NCBI RefSeq assembly: GCF_023701525.1 | Contig: NZ_JAMQAW010000007.1 | Span: 108,181-172,180 of the forward strand | From: Streptomyces albipurpureus | Lineage (GTDB): Bacteria > Actinomycetota > Actinomycetes > Streptomycetales > Streptomycetaceae | Direction of reading: 5' to 3' | Length of the DNA stretch: 64,000 bases | In this document: positions 8,019 through 16,793 of the stretch, piece after piece | Position numbering within the stretch: position 1 is the stretch's first letter | Layout: each line of letters starts with the position of its first letter | Made by a program: the position numbers and the translations under genes | The notes under the pieces: model-generated | What the model saw: only the letters and a program-made list of their open reading frames with translations | Databases searched by the model: none | What the model was told of the DNA's origin: nothing

Positions 8019-8907
8019 GTGGCAGACGGTGCTGAGCGGGCTTGTCCCGCCATGCGGCTCATGGTGCGGGACGCGTACGGTTCCGGCGATCTGAGCGCGG
8101 CTCCCGTACGCGCCGGAGGGTTCATCAACTTCGTTTACTGGCGGGGAATCGATCTGGGCCGGCCGCTCGGCGAGGCCGAGCGGATCCGCGGCCAGGAGAA
8201 CCTGTACCGGCTCGTCCTGGGCTGCGCAGGCCCGCTGGAGGGCCTCAGCGTGGTGGAGGTGGGCTGCGGGATCGGCATGGGATGCGCGCTGGCGCTGAGG
8301 GAGCGCGGTCCCGGGGCGCTGGTCGGCACGGACATCCATCCGCAGCGGCTGCGGCGGGCCCGCGACGCGCAAGCTGGCCTGCTCCGCCAGGAGCCGCAAC
8401 GGCTGCGGTTCGTGCTGGGAGCGCGGCGCGGATGCCGTTCGCGGACTGCGAGTCCGACGCCGTCATCAGTGTGGAGGCGGCTCAGCGCTTCCCGGACCTG
8501 ACCGCATTCGCGGCACAGACGGCGCGGGTGCTGCGGCCGGGCGGTCGGGTGGTGGTGGCCAGCTTCTTCACGGTCGACGACGCACCGCGCCGGCCCGGGG
8601 AACTGGCCGCGCTGCTGGAGACGTCTGCCAGCGGCCTGGACATCGGACGGCCGGTGACGACGCTGACCGGGGCGTTCACGGCGGCCGGGCTCGTCGGCGG
8701 CCCGTGCGAACCGATCGGCCGCCATGTCTGGTCCGGCTGGGACCTGCGGCTGGCCCGGCGGTGGGCGCCCGGAACCTGGCCGCGAAGCTTCCTGCGCGCC
8801 TACGAGGATCAGATCCTCGGCTACTACGTGATCGTCGCGCCATCGGCCGGAGGCGCCCGCCGGGCCGGATCCGCGTGCGGTGGTCGGAGACCACCCCCCG
8901 GGCCTGA
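8019..8907 (+). pseudogene. SAM-dependent class I methyltransferase, frameshifted
   Basis: A GTG at 8019 has GGGAGG 9 nt before it. The first frame gives GFINFVYWRGIDLGRPLGEA and the SAM motif I VVEVGCGIGMGC, then goes out of frame near 8420. The next frame continues with AARMPFADCESDAVISVEAA, VLRPGGRVVVASFF and a C-terminal ILGYYVIVAPSAG. A single base missing after GTGCTGGG restores one continuous Rossmann-fold methyltransferase, so this is either a recent pseudogene or a sequencing error. The target is unknown. The 3' end is uncertain; in different frames stops occur at 8905-8912 and later. It converges on the sensor kinase gene ending at 8964. Confidence 0.65.
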
Positions 8908-8963
8908 AGTAGTGGGCACGCGGTGTCGCGAGATCGCTCGACGACGCCGTCCGGCGCGACGCT

Positions 8964-10220
8964 TCACGAACGGCCGCCGCCGCCGGAAAAGCCCCTGGGT
9001 GATCCGCTCGGATGCTCCGGGAACACCACCCGGAGGGTCAGGCCGCCGCCCGGGTTCGCCTCCGCCGTTGCCTCAGCGCCGTGGGCGCGGGCGATGGACG
9101 TGACGATCGAGAGGCCGAGGCCCACTCCTTCGCCCGCCGCGTGTCTGCGTTCCTTCAGGCGGCGGAAGGGCTCGAAGAGCAGTGGCACGTCTTCGTCGGG
9201 AACGACCGGTCCCGTGTTGGTGACCTCCAGGCTGCGGTCCTCGGCCGTGGCTGTGATTCTGACCGTGCCGCCGCGGTGGTTGTAGCGGATCGCGTTGCCC
9301 ACCAGATTGTTCACCAGATGGGTGAGCAGTACCAGGTCGCCTTCGACGGTCATCGGTTCCGTCAACGTCTTGATGGCGATCCCCTGTCCCCGTGCCTCGT
9401 CGCTGAAACCGGCTGCGACGATCGCGACGGTCTCGCCGAGCGCCACGGGTTCACAGCGCTCCAGGCCGCCTCCGTGGCTGGCGGCGAGCAGCAGGAGCGA
9501 CTCGATGAGCTGTTCGCTGTTGTCGGCCGCGTCGATGAGCTGGCGCCGGATCCACCTGATCCGTTCCGGTTTGGGGTCGGGATCGGCCAGACCGATCTCG
9601 GCAAGCGCCCGCTGGATCGCCAGTGGTGTGCGTAGCTCATGCGCGGCGTTGGCGGCGAACCGTTGCTGGGCGGTGACCAACTGCTCGATCCGGCCCAGCA
9701 TCTGATCGAAGGTGTCGGCGAGTTGCTTGAGCTCTCCTGGCGGGGCCTTCAGGTCGATGCGCTGGTGGAGGTTCTCACCGGAGAGCTTTTGTGCGGTGGT
9801 CGTGATGAGGCTGACAGGACGCAGCACCCGGCCCGCCATCCACCAGGCCAGGAACACCGAGAGAGCGGCGAAGGCGGCGAGGGCGATCGCGGACACCGTG
9901 AGCAGTCGCTGGAGCGTGGTGTCCGTGGCCATTTGCACGGTCTCGGTCACCGCGAAACTGCCCGCCTCAGCCGACGAGATGAATTCGCCGGGACTGACGG
10001 TCTGCGGGTTGCCCAGGTCACCCTTCAGCTTCGGATCCACCGCACCGCCGATGCGGGCGTCGAGCCCGTCCTGGACGAGCAGGTAGATGACCGTGACCAG
10101 CACGCATCCGGCCATCATCAGCAGGCCCCCGTAGAGGGCGGTGAGACGGGCCCGCTCACTCGCGAGCCGTACACGCGGAATCCGCTGCGGAGCCCGGCGT
10201 GCGAACGGACGCCCGGTCAA
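8964..10220 (-). CDS. Sensor histidine kinase (OmpR-partner type)
   Basis: A 418-residue membrane kinase read from a TTG at 10220 whose first bases overlap the TGA of the response regulator (TTGA), with GGGAGGAGCG upstream; the longer in-frame extension is not kinase-like. Two membrane helices (about 30-50 and 106-128) flank a short extracytoplasmic loop. A HAMP linker (129-181), the H-box NAAHELRTPLA with H194, the N-box NNLVGNAIRYNHRGG and the G-box GEGVGLGLSIVTSIARAHG follow in order, so all catalytic parts are present. It should phosphorylate the regulator encoded just upstream. Across the promoter gap lies an export operon; kinase-regulator pairs next to MacB-like exporters usually sense an envelope-acting compound and induce the exporter, which is the likely role here. 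Confidence 0.92.
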   Translation of the reverse strand: MTGRPFARRAPQRIPRVRLASERARLTALYGGLLMMAGCVLVTVIYLLVQDGLDARIGGAVDPKLKGDLGNPQTVSPGEFISSAEAGSFAVTETVQMATDTTLQRLLTVSAIALAAFAALSVFLAWWMAGRVLRPVSLITTTAQKLSGENLHQRIDLKAPPGELKQLADTFDQMLGRIEQLVTAQQRFAANAAHELRTPLAIQRALAEIGLADPDPKPERIRWIRRQLIDAADNSEQLIESLLLLAASHGGGLERCEPVALGETVAIVAAGFSDEARGQGIAIKTLTEPMTVEGDLVLLTHLVNNLVGNAIRYNHRGGTVRITATAEDRSLEVTNTGPVVPDEDVPLLFEPFRRLKERRHAAGEGVGLGLSIVTSIARAHGAEATAEANPGGGLTLRVVFPEHPSGSPRGFSGGGGRS

Positions 10221-10897
10221 CGCTCCTCCCTCGCCGCGGTGTACGCGATGCGGTACCCCGCCCCGGGGACCGTCTCCACCACCGGCGGTTCCCCGAGCTT
10301 CCCCCGCAGCCGGCTCAGCGCGACCCGCACCGGGTTCGTGTCGTACCCCGCGTGCTCGTCCCACACCTTTTCGATGAGGTCCTCGCTGCTGACGACCGAG
10401 CCGTCGGCCCGCATGAGCGTTTCGAGTACGGCGAACTCCTTACGGGTCAGATTCAGGTGATGCCCGTGCCGGCTTGCCTGCCGCCGCGGGATGTCCAGCA
10501 CTATGCCACCCCGTTCGAGCACCGGCGGCAGCGCGGGCTGCGCCCGGCGGCCCAGTGCCAGGACCCGGGCGAGCAGCTCGTCGTACGCGAAGGGCTTGGT
10601 GAGGTAGTCGTCCGCGCCCAGGCCGAGGCCCTCGACGCGGTCCCGTACGGTCCCGGATGCCGTGAGCATCAGTACGCGGGTGAGGAGCTGCTGCGCCACG
10701 ACGCGTCGGCAGACCTCGTCACCGTGCATGCCGGGCAGGTCGCGGTCGAGTACGAGCACGTCGTAGTCGTTGGTCTGCAGTTTGCGCAGACCGATGGCGC
10801 CGTCGTGGGCGATGTCCACCGTGATCGCGTCGCGGCGCAGCCCCTCGGCGATCATTTCGGCCAGGATCGTCTCGTCTTCCACCAGCAGTACACGCAT
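10217..10897 (-). CDS. OmpR/PhoB-family response regulator
   Basis: A 226-residue two-domain regulator. The receiver domain has the acidic pair in LLVEDE (4-9), the phosphoacceptor D51 in VLVLDRDLPGMHG, and K101 in YLTKPF. The C-terminal winged helix (about 125-220) has LTRKEFAVLETLMR, the recognition region NPVRVALSRLRGKLG and the wing VPGAGYRIAY. It overlaps the kinase start by 3 nt, so the pair is translationally coupled. It is divergent from the lipoprotein-adaptor-ABC operon starting 126 nt away and probably activates it; the operator in 10898-11022 was not identified. Confidence 0.94.
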   Translation of the reverse strand: MRVLLVEDETILAEMIAEGLRRDAITVDIAHDGAIGLRKLQTNDYDVLVLDRDLPGMHGDEVCRRVVAQQLLTRVLMLTASGTVRDRVEGLGLGADDYLTKPFAYDELLARVLALGRRAQPALPPVLERGGIVLDIPRRQASRHGHHLNLTRKEFAVLETLMRADGSVVSSEDLIEKVWDEHAGYDTNPVRVALSRLRGKLGEPPVVETVPGAGYRIAYTAAREER

Positions 10898-11022
10898 GTT
10901 CCCTGTTTACCCGATAGTGACATTTCGGCGCTGTGACGTGGTCGGAAAGAGAAGCGACACGGCCTCTTCGGCCACTGTTCCTCCCGTCCGTACTCAGGTG
11001 AGTCCGTAAGGGAAGTGGAACC

Positions 11023-11562
11023 ATGAGGAATCACAAGCTCGCCGTGGCCGTCGCGTCAGGCATCGCCGGTCTGGTCCTGTTCGTCTCCGGGTGCTCCAGC
11101 TCCTCCGGCGGAGAGGAGTCGTCGTCCTCCGGGGAATCGGCTGCCCCGGGCGGCGGCTCGGGTGGGGACGACAGCGCGGCGAACGCCGTCGACAAGGACC
11201 AGAAGCTGCGCAAGTGCCTCCGGGACAAGGGCGTCAAGATCGCCGACCTCCCGCCGGGCACGGACCCGCGCACGCAGACGCTCTTCCCGCCGGAGGGCAC
11301 CCCGCCGGAGAAGTGGCAGAAGGCGCTGGAGGCCTGCGGGACCTCACCGCAGGGCGGCAGCGGCGACGGCGCTTCGGACCAGCAGCAGTCGGACCAGCAG
11401 CAGTCGGACCAGCAGCTCAAGATCATCCAGTGTCTGCGCGGCAAGGGCTTCACCATGCCGGACCCCAAGCCCGCCAAGGGCGGCATGACCGAGGCGTTCC
11501 GAGTCCCCCAGGGTGCCGACCCCGACAAGTTCATGACGGCCCTGAACGAGTGCGCCGCGTGA
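11023..11562 (+). CDS. Small secreted lipoprotein of the exporter operon
   Basis: A 179-residue lipoprotein: hydrophobic signal then lipobox LFVSGC with C24 as the lipidated residue, a Ser/Gly-rich tether, and a repeated block. KLRKCLRDKGVKIADLP (about 64-80) and LKIIQCLRGKGFTMPDPKP (about 132-150) are two copies of a CLRxKGxxxxD unit, so the protein is an internal duplication. Between the copies lies a short tandem QQQSD repeat. It starts the operon, overlaps the adaptor gene by 4 nt, and is anchored outside the membrane where it may capture the exported compound or modulate the sensor; this is inference from context. SD GGAAGTGGA lies 4 nt before the ATG. Confidence 0.8.
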   Translation: MRNHKLAVAVASGIAGLVLFVSGCSSSSGGEESSSSGESAAPGGGSGGDDSAANAVDKDQKLRKCLRDKGVKIADLPPGTDPRTQTLFPPEGTPPEKWQKALEACGTSPQGGSGDGASDQQQSDQQQSDQQLKIIQCLRGKGFTMPDPKPAKGGMTEAFRVPQGADPDKFMTALNECAA

Positions 11563-12632
11563 GGCGCCGCACCATGGCCGTTTCCGTCGTGCTGGTCGCG
11601 GCTGTCGCGGGCGGCGGCTTCGCGGTCACCGCCCTCGGCGAACCGCAATCCGAGGAGGGCAGGGTGGACCGGGAGGGCCGGGCCGGGCTCCCGCCCGCCA
11701 CCGCCTCCGTGGTCAAGGGTGATCTGAGCAACAGCACCGGCATCGACGGCACCCTCGGCTACTCCCAGCAGCGCAAGGTCAACGCGGGCACGGCCGGCAC
11801 CCTGACCTGGATCACATCCAGCGGTTCCAAGATCAAACGCGACGGCAGGCTGTACGCGGTCAACGGCCAGGACGTCCGGCTGATGTATGGCGCCGAGCCG
11901 ATGTACCGCACACTGAAAACCGGCTCCAAGGGCACCGACGTCAGGCAGTTGGAGGAGAACCTGCGCGACCTCGGATACGGGACCGGGCTCGCCATCGACG
12001 ACGAGTACACCGCCGGCACCGCCGACGCGGTCAAGCGCTGGCAGAAGGCGCACGGCCTGAAGCAGACCGGTCAGGTCGGTCCGGAGCAGATCGCCTTCGC
12101 CGCGGGGCCCGTACGAATCCAGAGCGCCGACGTGGCGGTGGGCGACCAGGCAGCACCCGGCCAGGCGGTCCTGACCACGACCGGTTCCGATCGTGTCGTA
12201 CGTCTGGAGGCCAAGGTCTCCGAGGCGTCGCTGGCCAGGACCGGTGGCGAGGTCGCGGTGGAGCTGCCCGACGGCACCGTCACCAAGGGCACCGTCACCT
12301 CCGTCGCCTCCGTGGCGAAGCCGGGCTCGGACCCGAACGACAGGACGCCTCGTATCAGCATCGTCGTCACCTTCGACGACCCGGCCGAGGTCAAGGGCTT
12401 CGACAAGTCCCCCGCCACCGTCAAGTTCGACGGTGAGACGCGTAGGAACGTGCTCAGTGTTCCGGTCGGCGCGCTGCTCGCGCTGGAGGACGGTTCCTTC
12501 GGCGTCCAGGTCGTCGAGGGCGGCGAGGCGCGCGAGGTCAAGGTGAAGCTCGGTCTCTTCGCCCAGGGGCAGGTCGAGGTGACGGGCGACGGGCTGAGCG
12601 CGGGCATGAAGGTCGGGGTGCCGAACTCATGA
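11559..12632 (+). CDS. Membrane-fusion-type adaptor with peptidoglycan-binding domain (HlyD/MacA-like)
   Basis: The GTG at 11559 overlaps the lipoprotein stop (GTGA) and gives 357 residues. A single N-terminal anchor (VSVVLVAAVAGGGFAVTAL, 8-26) is followed by a lipoyl/barrel-sandwich part split by a PG_binding_1 domain (about 119-180; RTLKTGSKGTDVRQLEENL and AVKRWQKAHGLKQTGQVGP) and a beta-barrel region with RRNVLSVPVGALLALEDGS. In Gram-positive bacteria such proteins join an ABC permease to the wall and shape the export path. It is followed by the ATPase gene with a 4-nt overlap, so the three export parts are made together. Substrate class (peptide, lipid or antibiotic) cannot be read from the sequence. 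Confidence 0.85.
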   Translation: MRRRTMAVSVVLVAAVAGGGFAVTALGEPQSEEGRVDREGRAGLPPATASVVKGDLSNSTGIDGTLGYSQQRKVNAGTAGTLTWITSSGSKIKRDGRLYAVNGQDVRLMYGAEPMYRTLKTGSKGTDVRQLEENLRDLGYGTGLAIDDEYTAGTADAVKRWQKAHGLKQTGQVGPEQIAFAAGPVRIQSADVAVGDQAAPGQAVLTTTGSDRVVRLEAKVSEASLARTGGEVAVELPDGTVTKGTVTSVASVAKPGSDPNDRTPRISIVVTFDDPAEVKGFDKSPATVKFDGETRRNVLSVPVGALLALEDGSFGVQVVEGGEAREVKVKLGLFAQGQVEVTGDGLSAGMKVGVPNS

Positions 12633-13417
12633 GCGGCGCCTCCCCGCACCCGCGCGTGGCGGACTCCGGCCCGGTGGCACCGGCTCCCGTCCCGGATCGG
12701 GCCCCGGCCCCTGTGGTCGAGCTGGCCGGGGTGACCAAGGAGTACCCGGGCGGGGTCGCCGCGCTGCGCGGGGTGGACCTGACGATCAAGGCGGGGGAAC
12801 TGCTGGCGATCGTCGGCCCCTCGGGCTCCGGAAAGTCCACCCTCCTGCACATCGTCGGCACCCTCGACCGGCCCACGGCCGGCTCGGTCGCCATCGCCGG
12901 ACACGACGTCGGCCGGCTCTCCGACCGCAAACTCTCCGCGCTGCGCGCCCAGCACATCGGCTTCGTCTTCCAGGCGTTCCACCTGGTGCCGGGCATCAGC
13001 GCCCGGGACAACGTGGCCGAGGGGCTCCTCTACTCCGGGCTGTCACGTGCCGAACGGCACAGGCGGGCCGCCCGTGCTCTGGAGCGGGTCGGCCTCGGTG
13101 ACCGGTTGAAACACCGACCGCACGAGCTCTCCGGTGGTCAGAAGCAGCGTGTCGCCATCGCCCGTGCGGTCGTCGGGGAACCCGACCTGCTACTCGCGGA
13201 CGAACCGACCGGCGCGCTGGACACCTCGTCAGGCAAGGCGGTCATGCAACTGATCCACGACCTCAACCAGGAGGGCGCGACCATCGCCGTCATCACCCAC
13301 GACACGGAGATCGCCAAGATGCTGCCGAGGCAGGTGCGTATCCGGGACGGGCAGGTCGTCCAGGACAGCGCGGCGCAAGGACACGTACGCACGCGGATAC
13401 GGGGGGACGCCCCATGA
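12629..13417 (+). CDS. ABC transporter ATP-binding protein (MacB/LolD-type)
   Basis: A 262-residue cytoplasmic ATPase with a 28-residue disordered Pro/Ala-rich lead. Walker A GPSGSGKST (63-71), Q-loop FVFQAFHLVPGIS, signature LSGGQKQRVAIARA, Walker B LLLADEPTGALD and switch histidine VITHD are all intact, and the type VII (mechanotransmission) group is supported by the FtsX-like permease that follows. The start overlaps the adaptor stop by ATGA and its own stop overlaps the permease start the same way. It powers the exporter encoded by the neighbouring adaptor and permease. Confidence 0.95.
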   Translation: MSGASPHPRVADSGPVAPAPVPDRAPAPVVELAGVTKEYPGGVAALRGVDLTIKAGELLAIVGPSGSGKSTLLHIVGTLDRPTAGSVAIAGHDVGRLSDRKLSALRAQHIGFVFQAFHLVPGISARDNVAEGLLYSGLSRAERHRRAARALERVGLGDRLKHRPHELSGGQKQRVAIARAVVGEPDLLLADEPTGALDTSSGKAVMQLIHDLNQEGATIAVITHDTEIAKMLPRQVRIRDGQVVQDSAAQGHVRTRIRGDAP

Positions 13418-14625
13418 CCGCGCACCGGCAGCGGCCGACACTCAAGGCGGCCCGGCTGACCCCGCGCGACATCCTGCACACCGGGTCGGCCGGGATGCGC
13501 AGCCGGCCCCTGCGGGTGGTGCTGTCCGCCCTCGGGATCGCCATCGGGATCGCCACGATGATCTCGGTGGTCGGTATTTCGGCATCCAGCAAGGAAAAGG
13601 TCCTGCAGGAGCTCGACAAGCTCGGCACCAACATGCTGAAGATCACCCCCGGTGACGACCTGCTGACCGGGAAGAAGATCCCGATGGCCGAGGACGCGGT
13701 CGGCAGGGTGGCCAGGATCGACGGTGTCGAGCATGTGGGTGGCACCGGCCTGTTGGAGCATTCCGTACGCCGTTCGGAGAAGATCTCCGAGGACATCACC
13801 GGCGGGATCACTGTCCAGGCCGCCACCGAGGGCCTGCTCACCACCCTGCGCGGGCAGCTCCGCACCGGGACCTGGCTCAACAAGGCCACCGGCACGTACC
13901 CGGCTGTCGTTCTGGGCGACGTCGCGGCGGACCGCCTCGGCATCTCCCGGCCGGGCCAGCGGGTGTACATCGACGGCCAGTACTTCACCGTCCTCGGCAT
14001 CCTCGACGACCTGCCGCTCTCACCCGAGATCGCCCGCTCGGCGCTGGTCGGGTGGGGCATCGGCAAGAGCATGCTCGGCTTCGACGGCCACCCGACGACG
14101 CTGTACGAACGCTCGGCGGACGCCGAGGTCGGCAAGGTCCACAGCCTCGTCGCCCGAACCGTGGACCCGCAGACCCCGCGCAACGTCAACGTCACGGACC
14201 CGTCCGCCGGCCTCCAGGCGAAGGCCGCGACCGAGGGCGCGTTCAGCAATCTGCTGCTCGGCCTTGGTGGAGTGGCGTTGCTGGTTGGCGGTGTCGGGGT
14301 GGCCAACACCATGATCATCTCAGTGCTTGAGCGTCGGTACGAGATCGGACTGCGCCGCTCCATCGGCGCGACCCGGGGGCAGATCCGGGGCCAGTTCGTC
14401 ACCGAGTCCCTGCTGCTGTCCGGCCTCGGTGGCGTGGCGGGCATCGTCCTCGGGGCTGCGGCAACGGGCGTGTACGCGACGAGCAGCGGGCTGCCGTGGG
14501 TGGTTCCGCTCTGGGCCGTCGGCGGTGGGTTCGGCGCGACACTGGTGATCGGCACGGTCGCGGGCCTCTATCCGGCGGTACGAGCGTCCCGCCTGTCGCC
14601 GACGCTGGCGCTGCACGCGGCGTGA
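13414..14625 (+). CDS. ABC transporter permease, MacB/FtsX type
   Basis: A 403-residue membrane protein with the MacB layout: one N-terminal helix (VVLSALGIAIGIATMISVVG, about 30-49), a large extracytoplasmic domain, and three C-terminal helices (about 270-290, 325-350, 365-390) with the conserved FtsX segment ERRYEIGLRRSIGATRGQIR between the first two. Such permeases do not pass substrate through the membrane but move an extracytoplasmic domain to push it outwards. Last gene of the operon lipoprotein-adaptor-ATPase-permease, all joined by 4-nt overlaps. Confidence 0.95.
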   Translation: MTAHRQRPTLKAARLTPRDILHTGSAGMRSRPLRVVLSALGIAIGIATMISVVGISASSKEKVLQELDKLGTNMLKITPGDDLLTGKKIPMAEDAVGRVARIDGVEHVGGTGLLEHSVRRSEKISEDITGGITVQAATEGLLTTLRGQLRTGTWLNKATGTYPAVVLGDVAADRLGISRPGQRVYIDGQYFTVLGILDDLPLSPEIARSALVGWGIGKSMLGFDGHPTTLYERSADAEVGKVHSLVARTVDPQTPRNVNVTDPSAGLQAKAATEGAFSNLLLGLGGVALLVGGVGVANTMIISVLERRYEIGLRRSIGATRGQIRGQFVTESLLLSGLGGVAGIVLGAAATGVYATSSGLPWVVPLWAVGGGFGATLVIGTVAGLYPAVRASRLSPTLALHAA

Positions 14626-14719
14626 GGCGCCGGCGGGCGACGGGCCGCAGCCAGATGGCCGGGGCACGGCTGTCTGTCCGGCCGGGGGCCAGCTCTTTGC
14701 GCACTGCCGCGGCGCCGGG

Positions 14720-14850
14720 GCGGCAGGGGTGGCCGGGGTGTCGATGCCGCCGCGCACCAGGATTACTAGGTGGCGGACGGTGTCGCCGCCGACGGCCGCG
14801 TTGACCTTGGCGATGATCTGCCGCTGGTGGAGGGAACTGGGTGCGGTAGG
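14720..14850 (-). pseudogene. Possible DUF721 (DciA-like) C-terminal fragment
   Basis: One minus-strand frame reads SLHQRQIIAKVNAAVGGDTV then RHLVILVRGG, which resembles the C-terminal helix-strand unit of DUF721 proteins (IIAxVNxxxGxDTVxxLxVL). Upstream the frame degrades, and the rest of 14626-15117 holds no other recognisable gene. A second short stretch, MKTVDVLCPCCFEHQAAERS (minus, about 15026-14967), has a zinc-finger look but no family I can name. Fragment only; low confidence. Confidence 0.3.
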
Positions 14851-15117
14851 CGTCGGAGGAGGGTCGAAAGTGCGGGGGGCGGGGTCTCCCCGTCGAGGCC
14901 GACGGCGACGAGGCCGGAGACCTCAGGTGTCCCGGAGGCAGTGGCCTGGTCTCGGCTTTCAGCCGCTTCGAACGCTCCGCCGCCTGGTGCTCGAAGCAAC
15001 ACGGGCAAAGGACATCAACGGTTTTCATGGCACTGCAGTCGCCGCTGGTGCGGGGTTCGGTCTTTCGGCGCAACCCGGGCCAGGAGCGGCCCCGACGCCA
15101 GCACAGCATTCCCCCTT

Positions 15118-15149
15118 CCCCTTTTCCAGGCCTTCGCCTGGGAAAGGGG
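15118..15149. terminator. 14-bp hairpin terminator with tetraloop
   Basis: CCCCTTTTCCAGGC (15118-15131) pairs with GCCTGGGAAAGGGG (15136-15149) over 14 bp with one T-G wobble and loop CTTC. It lies 22 nt downstream of the stop of the truncated minus-strand gene at 15171, so the terminator has outlived most of its gene. Confidence 0.75.
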
Positions 15150-15170
15150 GCAGCGTACTGACCATGCTAG

Positions 15171-15300
15171 GGAGCGGGTTTGCAGGTCACGGTGGTGTCG
15201 GTCATGCCCGAGGCCACGAAGTACTGCCGGTATTGCCTCAACTCATCGTTGGCCAGGTTCATCTCCGCTGCTGAGAACGCGCGTGTCCATTCAGGGTGGG
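15171..15300 (-). pseudogene. C-terminal stub of a hypothetical gene cut by the IS66 scar
   Basis: The minus-strand frame ending at 15171 reads NLANDELRQYRQYFVASGMT then DTTVTCKPAP and stop, with codon use like real coding DNA, and an intact terminator follows. Upstream the frame runs into the left side of the IS66 remnant at about 15310. I do not recognise the protein. It is probably the tail of a gene truncated by the insertion. Confidence 0.5.
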
Positions 15301-15362
15301 TCGCGACCTGTGGGGTTGAGCAGGCTTGATCTTCGTTCGGGACTCGTGGACGATCTTGGCTT

Positions 15363-16032
15363 GTGTCCGATCTTCGTGCGGTGAACGCTCGTCTGCGCCA
15401 GGTGGTGGCGGACAAGGATGAGCTGATCGCTTCGCAGGACACGCTGATTCGGTTGCAGCGGGATCAGTTGGCTGGTCAGGACGAGTTGCTGGTTGAGCAG
15501 GCCAGGTGATCGCCCTGGTGGAGGAGGAGAACGCGGCGTTGCGGCGCCAGGTGGGGCTGGACTCGACGAATTCCTCCACGCCGCCCTCGGCTGATTCGAT
15601 CGGGGCGAAGGCCAAGCGGCATGAGGCGAACTCGCGGCGGGAACGGTCCAAGGACCGCAAGCCCGGTGGGCAGCGGGGACACCCGGGCTCGGGCCTGGAG
15701 TTCGCGCCGGTCTCGGAGTTGGCTGGCACAGTGCCAGTCGGGCCCGCCGAGTGCTCGACCTGCGGCGAGTGTCTGGATTCGAACGCCCCTGGTGAGGGGT
15801 TCACCCCGGTCCAGCAGTGGGACGTCCCGCCGGTGACACTGCGCAAGGTCCAGTTCGAATGGCCGAGCTCCAAGCCAAGATCAGCGGGAGCTGGCGCAGC
15901 ATGCGAGGACTCACCGCGTTCTGCCGCGTCCGTTCCTACGTCGCCACGGCCAAAGCCCACGGTGTCGAGGTCTTCACAGCCCTACGCAACGCCTTTCTGG
16001 GCGATCCCTGGAGCATCGCCACACCGGCATGA
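15363..16032 (+). pseudogene. IS66-family transposase with internal deletion and frameshift
   Basis: A GTG at 15363 opens a coiled-coil N-terminus (NARLRQVVADKDELIASQDT) that stops at 15507; a one-base shift continues it as EENAALRRQVGLDSTNSSTP, PSADSIGAKAKR, RSKDRKPGGQRGHPGSG and AECSTCGECLDSNAPGEG, the zinc-finger part of IS66 transposases. At about 15858 the sequence jumps to the C-terminal end, ELQAKISGSWRSMRGLTAFC and VRSYVATAKAHGVEVFTALR, stopping at 16032. The whole DDE catalytic centre is therefore deleted. Not mobile by itself. Confidence 0.85.
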
Positions 16033-16106
16033 CCACCAGGTCACCGCTGAATGGACCGTGCCCGCGGGTGGCGCGAGCGAAGGATGGTCGGGCGCGGGGC
16101 GGGCAG

Positions 16107-16631
16107 TCACGCCTGCCGCGGCCTGCGGAGTGGCTCGCTGTCGAGGCCGGCTGCCAGGGTCGCCGGTGATGCGGTGCGGCGTGGCCAGGTCCAGGCGGAG
16201 CGCAGGATGAAGGCCAGGAGCAGCACCTCAAGTCCGATGGAGAGGCCGTAGAAGGAGAAGTAGCTCCAGGACTCCCCTACCGCGTTGAACATCGAGACGG
16301 GGATGTAGAGCGTTGCTACGACGAGGTTGATGGTGCGGTTGACACGGGCGGGCAGTGTCGCGGAGAGCAGGATCATGAGGATCGGAATGGCCATGAGCGT
16401 GAGCGCGATGGCGACAAAGGTTGGACCGATGTCGAACTCGTGGACGATGCCGGCCAGGATGTCGTCGACGAAGCCGGGCTTGTACAGGGCGAGGTAGTCG
16501 ACGTAGATGTAGAGGAACATGAAGCTGGTCCATGCTGCTGCGAGCTTGGCCTGCACGGGCATGCGCAGATCTTCCAGCGTGCTCTGGGACGGCGGATTCT
16601 CTAGTGCGGTACGGGATTGAGGCGTTCTCAT
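16107..16631 (-). CDS. DUF6326 family small integral membrane protein
   Basis: From the ATG at 16631 (MRTPQSRTALENPPSQST) the product has 174 residues and four predicted membrane helices (AAWTSFMFLYIYVDYLALY; FVAIALTLMAIPILMILLS; INLVVATLYIPVSMFNAVG; YGLSIGLEVLLLAFILRS). The pattern of a short charged N-tail and YxDY in the first helix matches DUF6326, of unknown function. GGGAG lies 8 nt before the ATG. It is divergent from a NarL-type kinase gene 162 nt away, so it may be a target or accessory of that two-component system. Its 3' end abuts the IS66 scar but appears complete. Confidence 0.75.
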   Translation of the reverse strand: MRTPQSRTALENPPSQSTLEDLRMPVQAKLAAAWTSFMFLYIYVDYLALYKPGFVDDILAGIVHEFDIGPTFVAIALTLMAIPILMILLSATLPARVNRTINLVVATLYIPVSMFNAVGESWSYFSFYGLSIGLEVLLLAFILRSAWTWPRRTASPATLAAGLDSEPLRRPRQA

Positions 16632-16793
16632 CACAATGCTCCCTGGCTTGATGGGGTGGGTGCTTTCCACCTTCACGGATGCCGGCGGCGGGCACATCAG
16701 CCGCGGAGCCTGATTCGACCTGGCCGTTGGCACAGCCGGGCTCTTGTACTTTCGGCGGATACACGGAGCACGCGGGCCGCCTAGGCTGATCAG

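Noticed and set aside
8964..10364. Longer kinase start upstream of 10220
   Set aside because: The extra 48 residues lie inside the response regulator gene and are not membrane- or kinase-like; the coupled TTG start is better.
11031..12982. Long minus-strand frames opposite the adaptor and ATPase genes
   Set aside because: Mirror frames of the 4-nt-overlap export operon.
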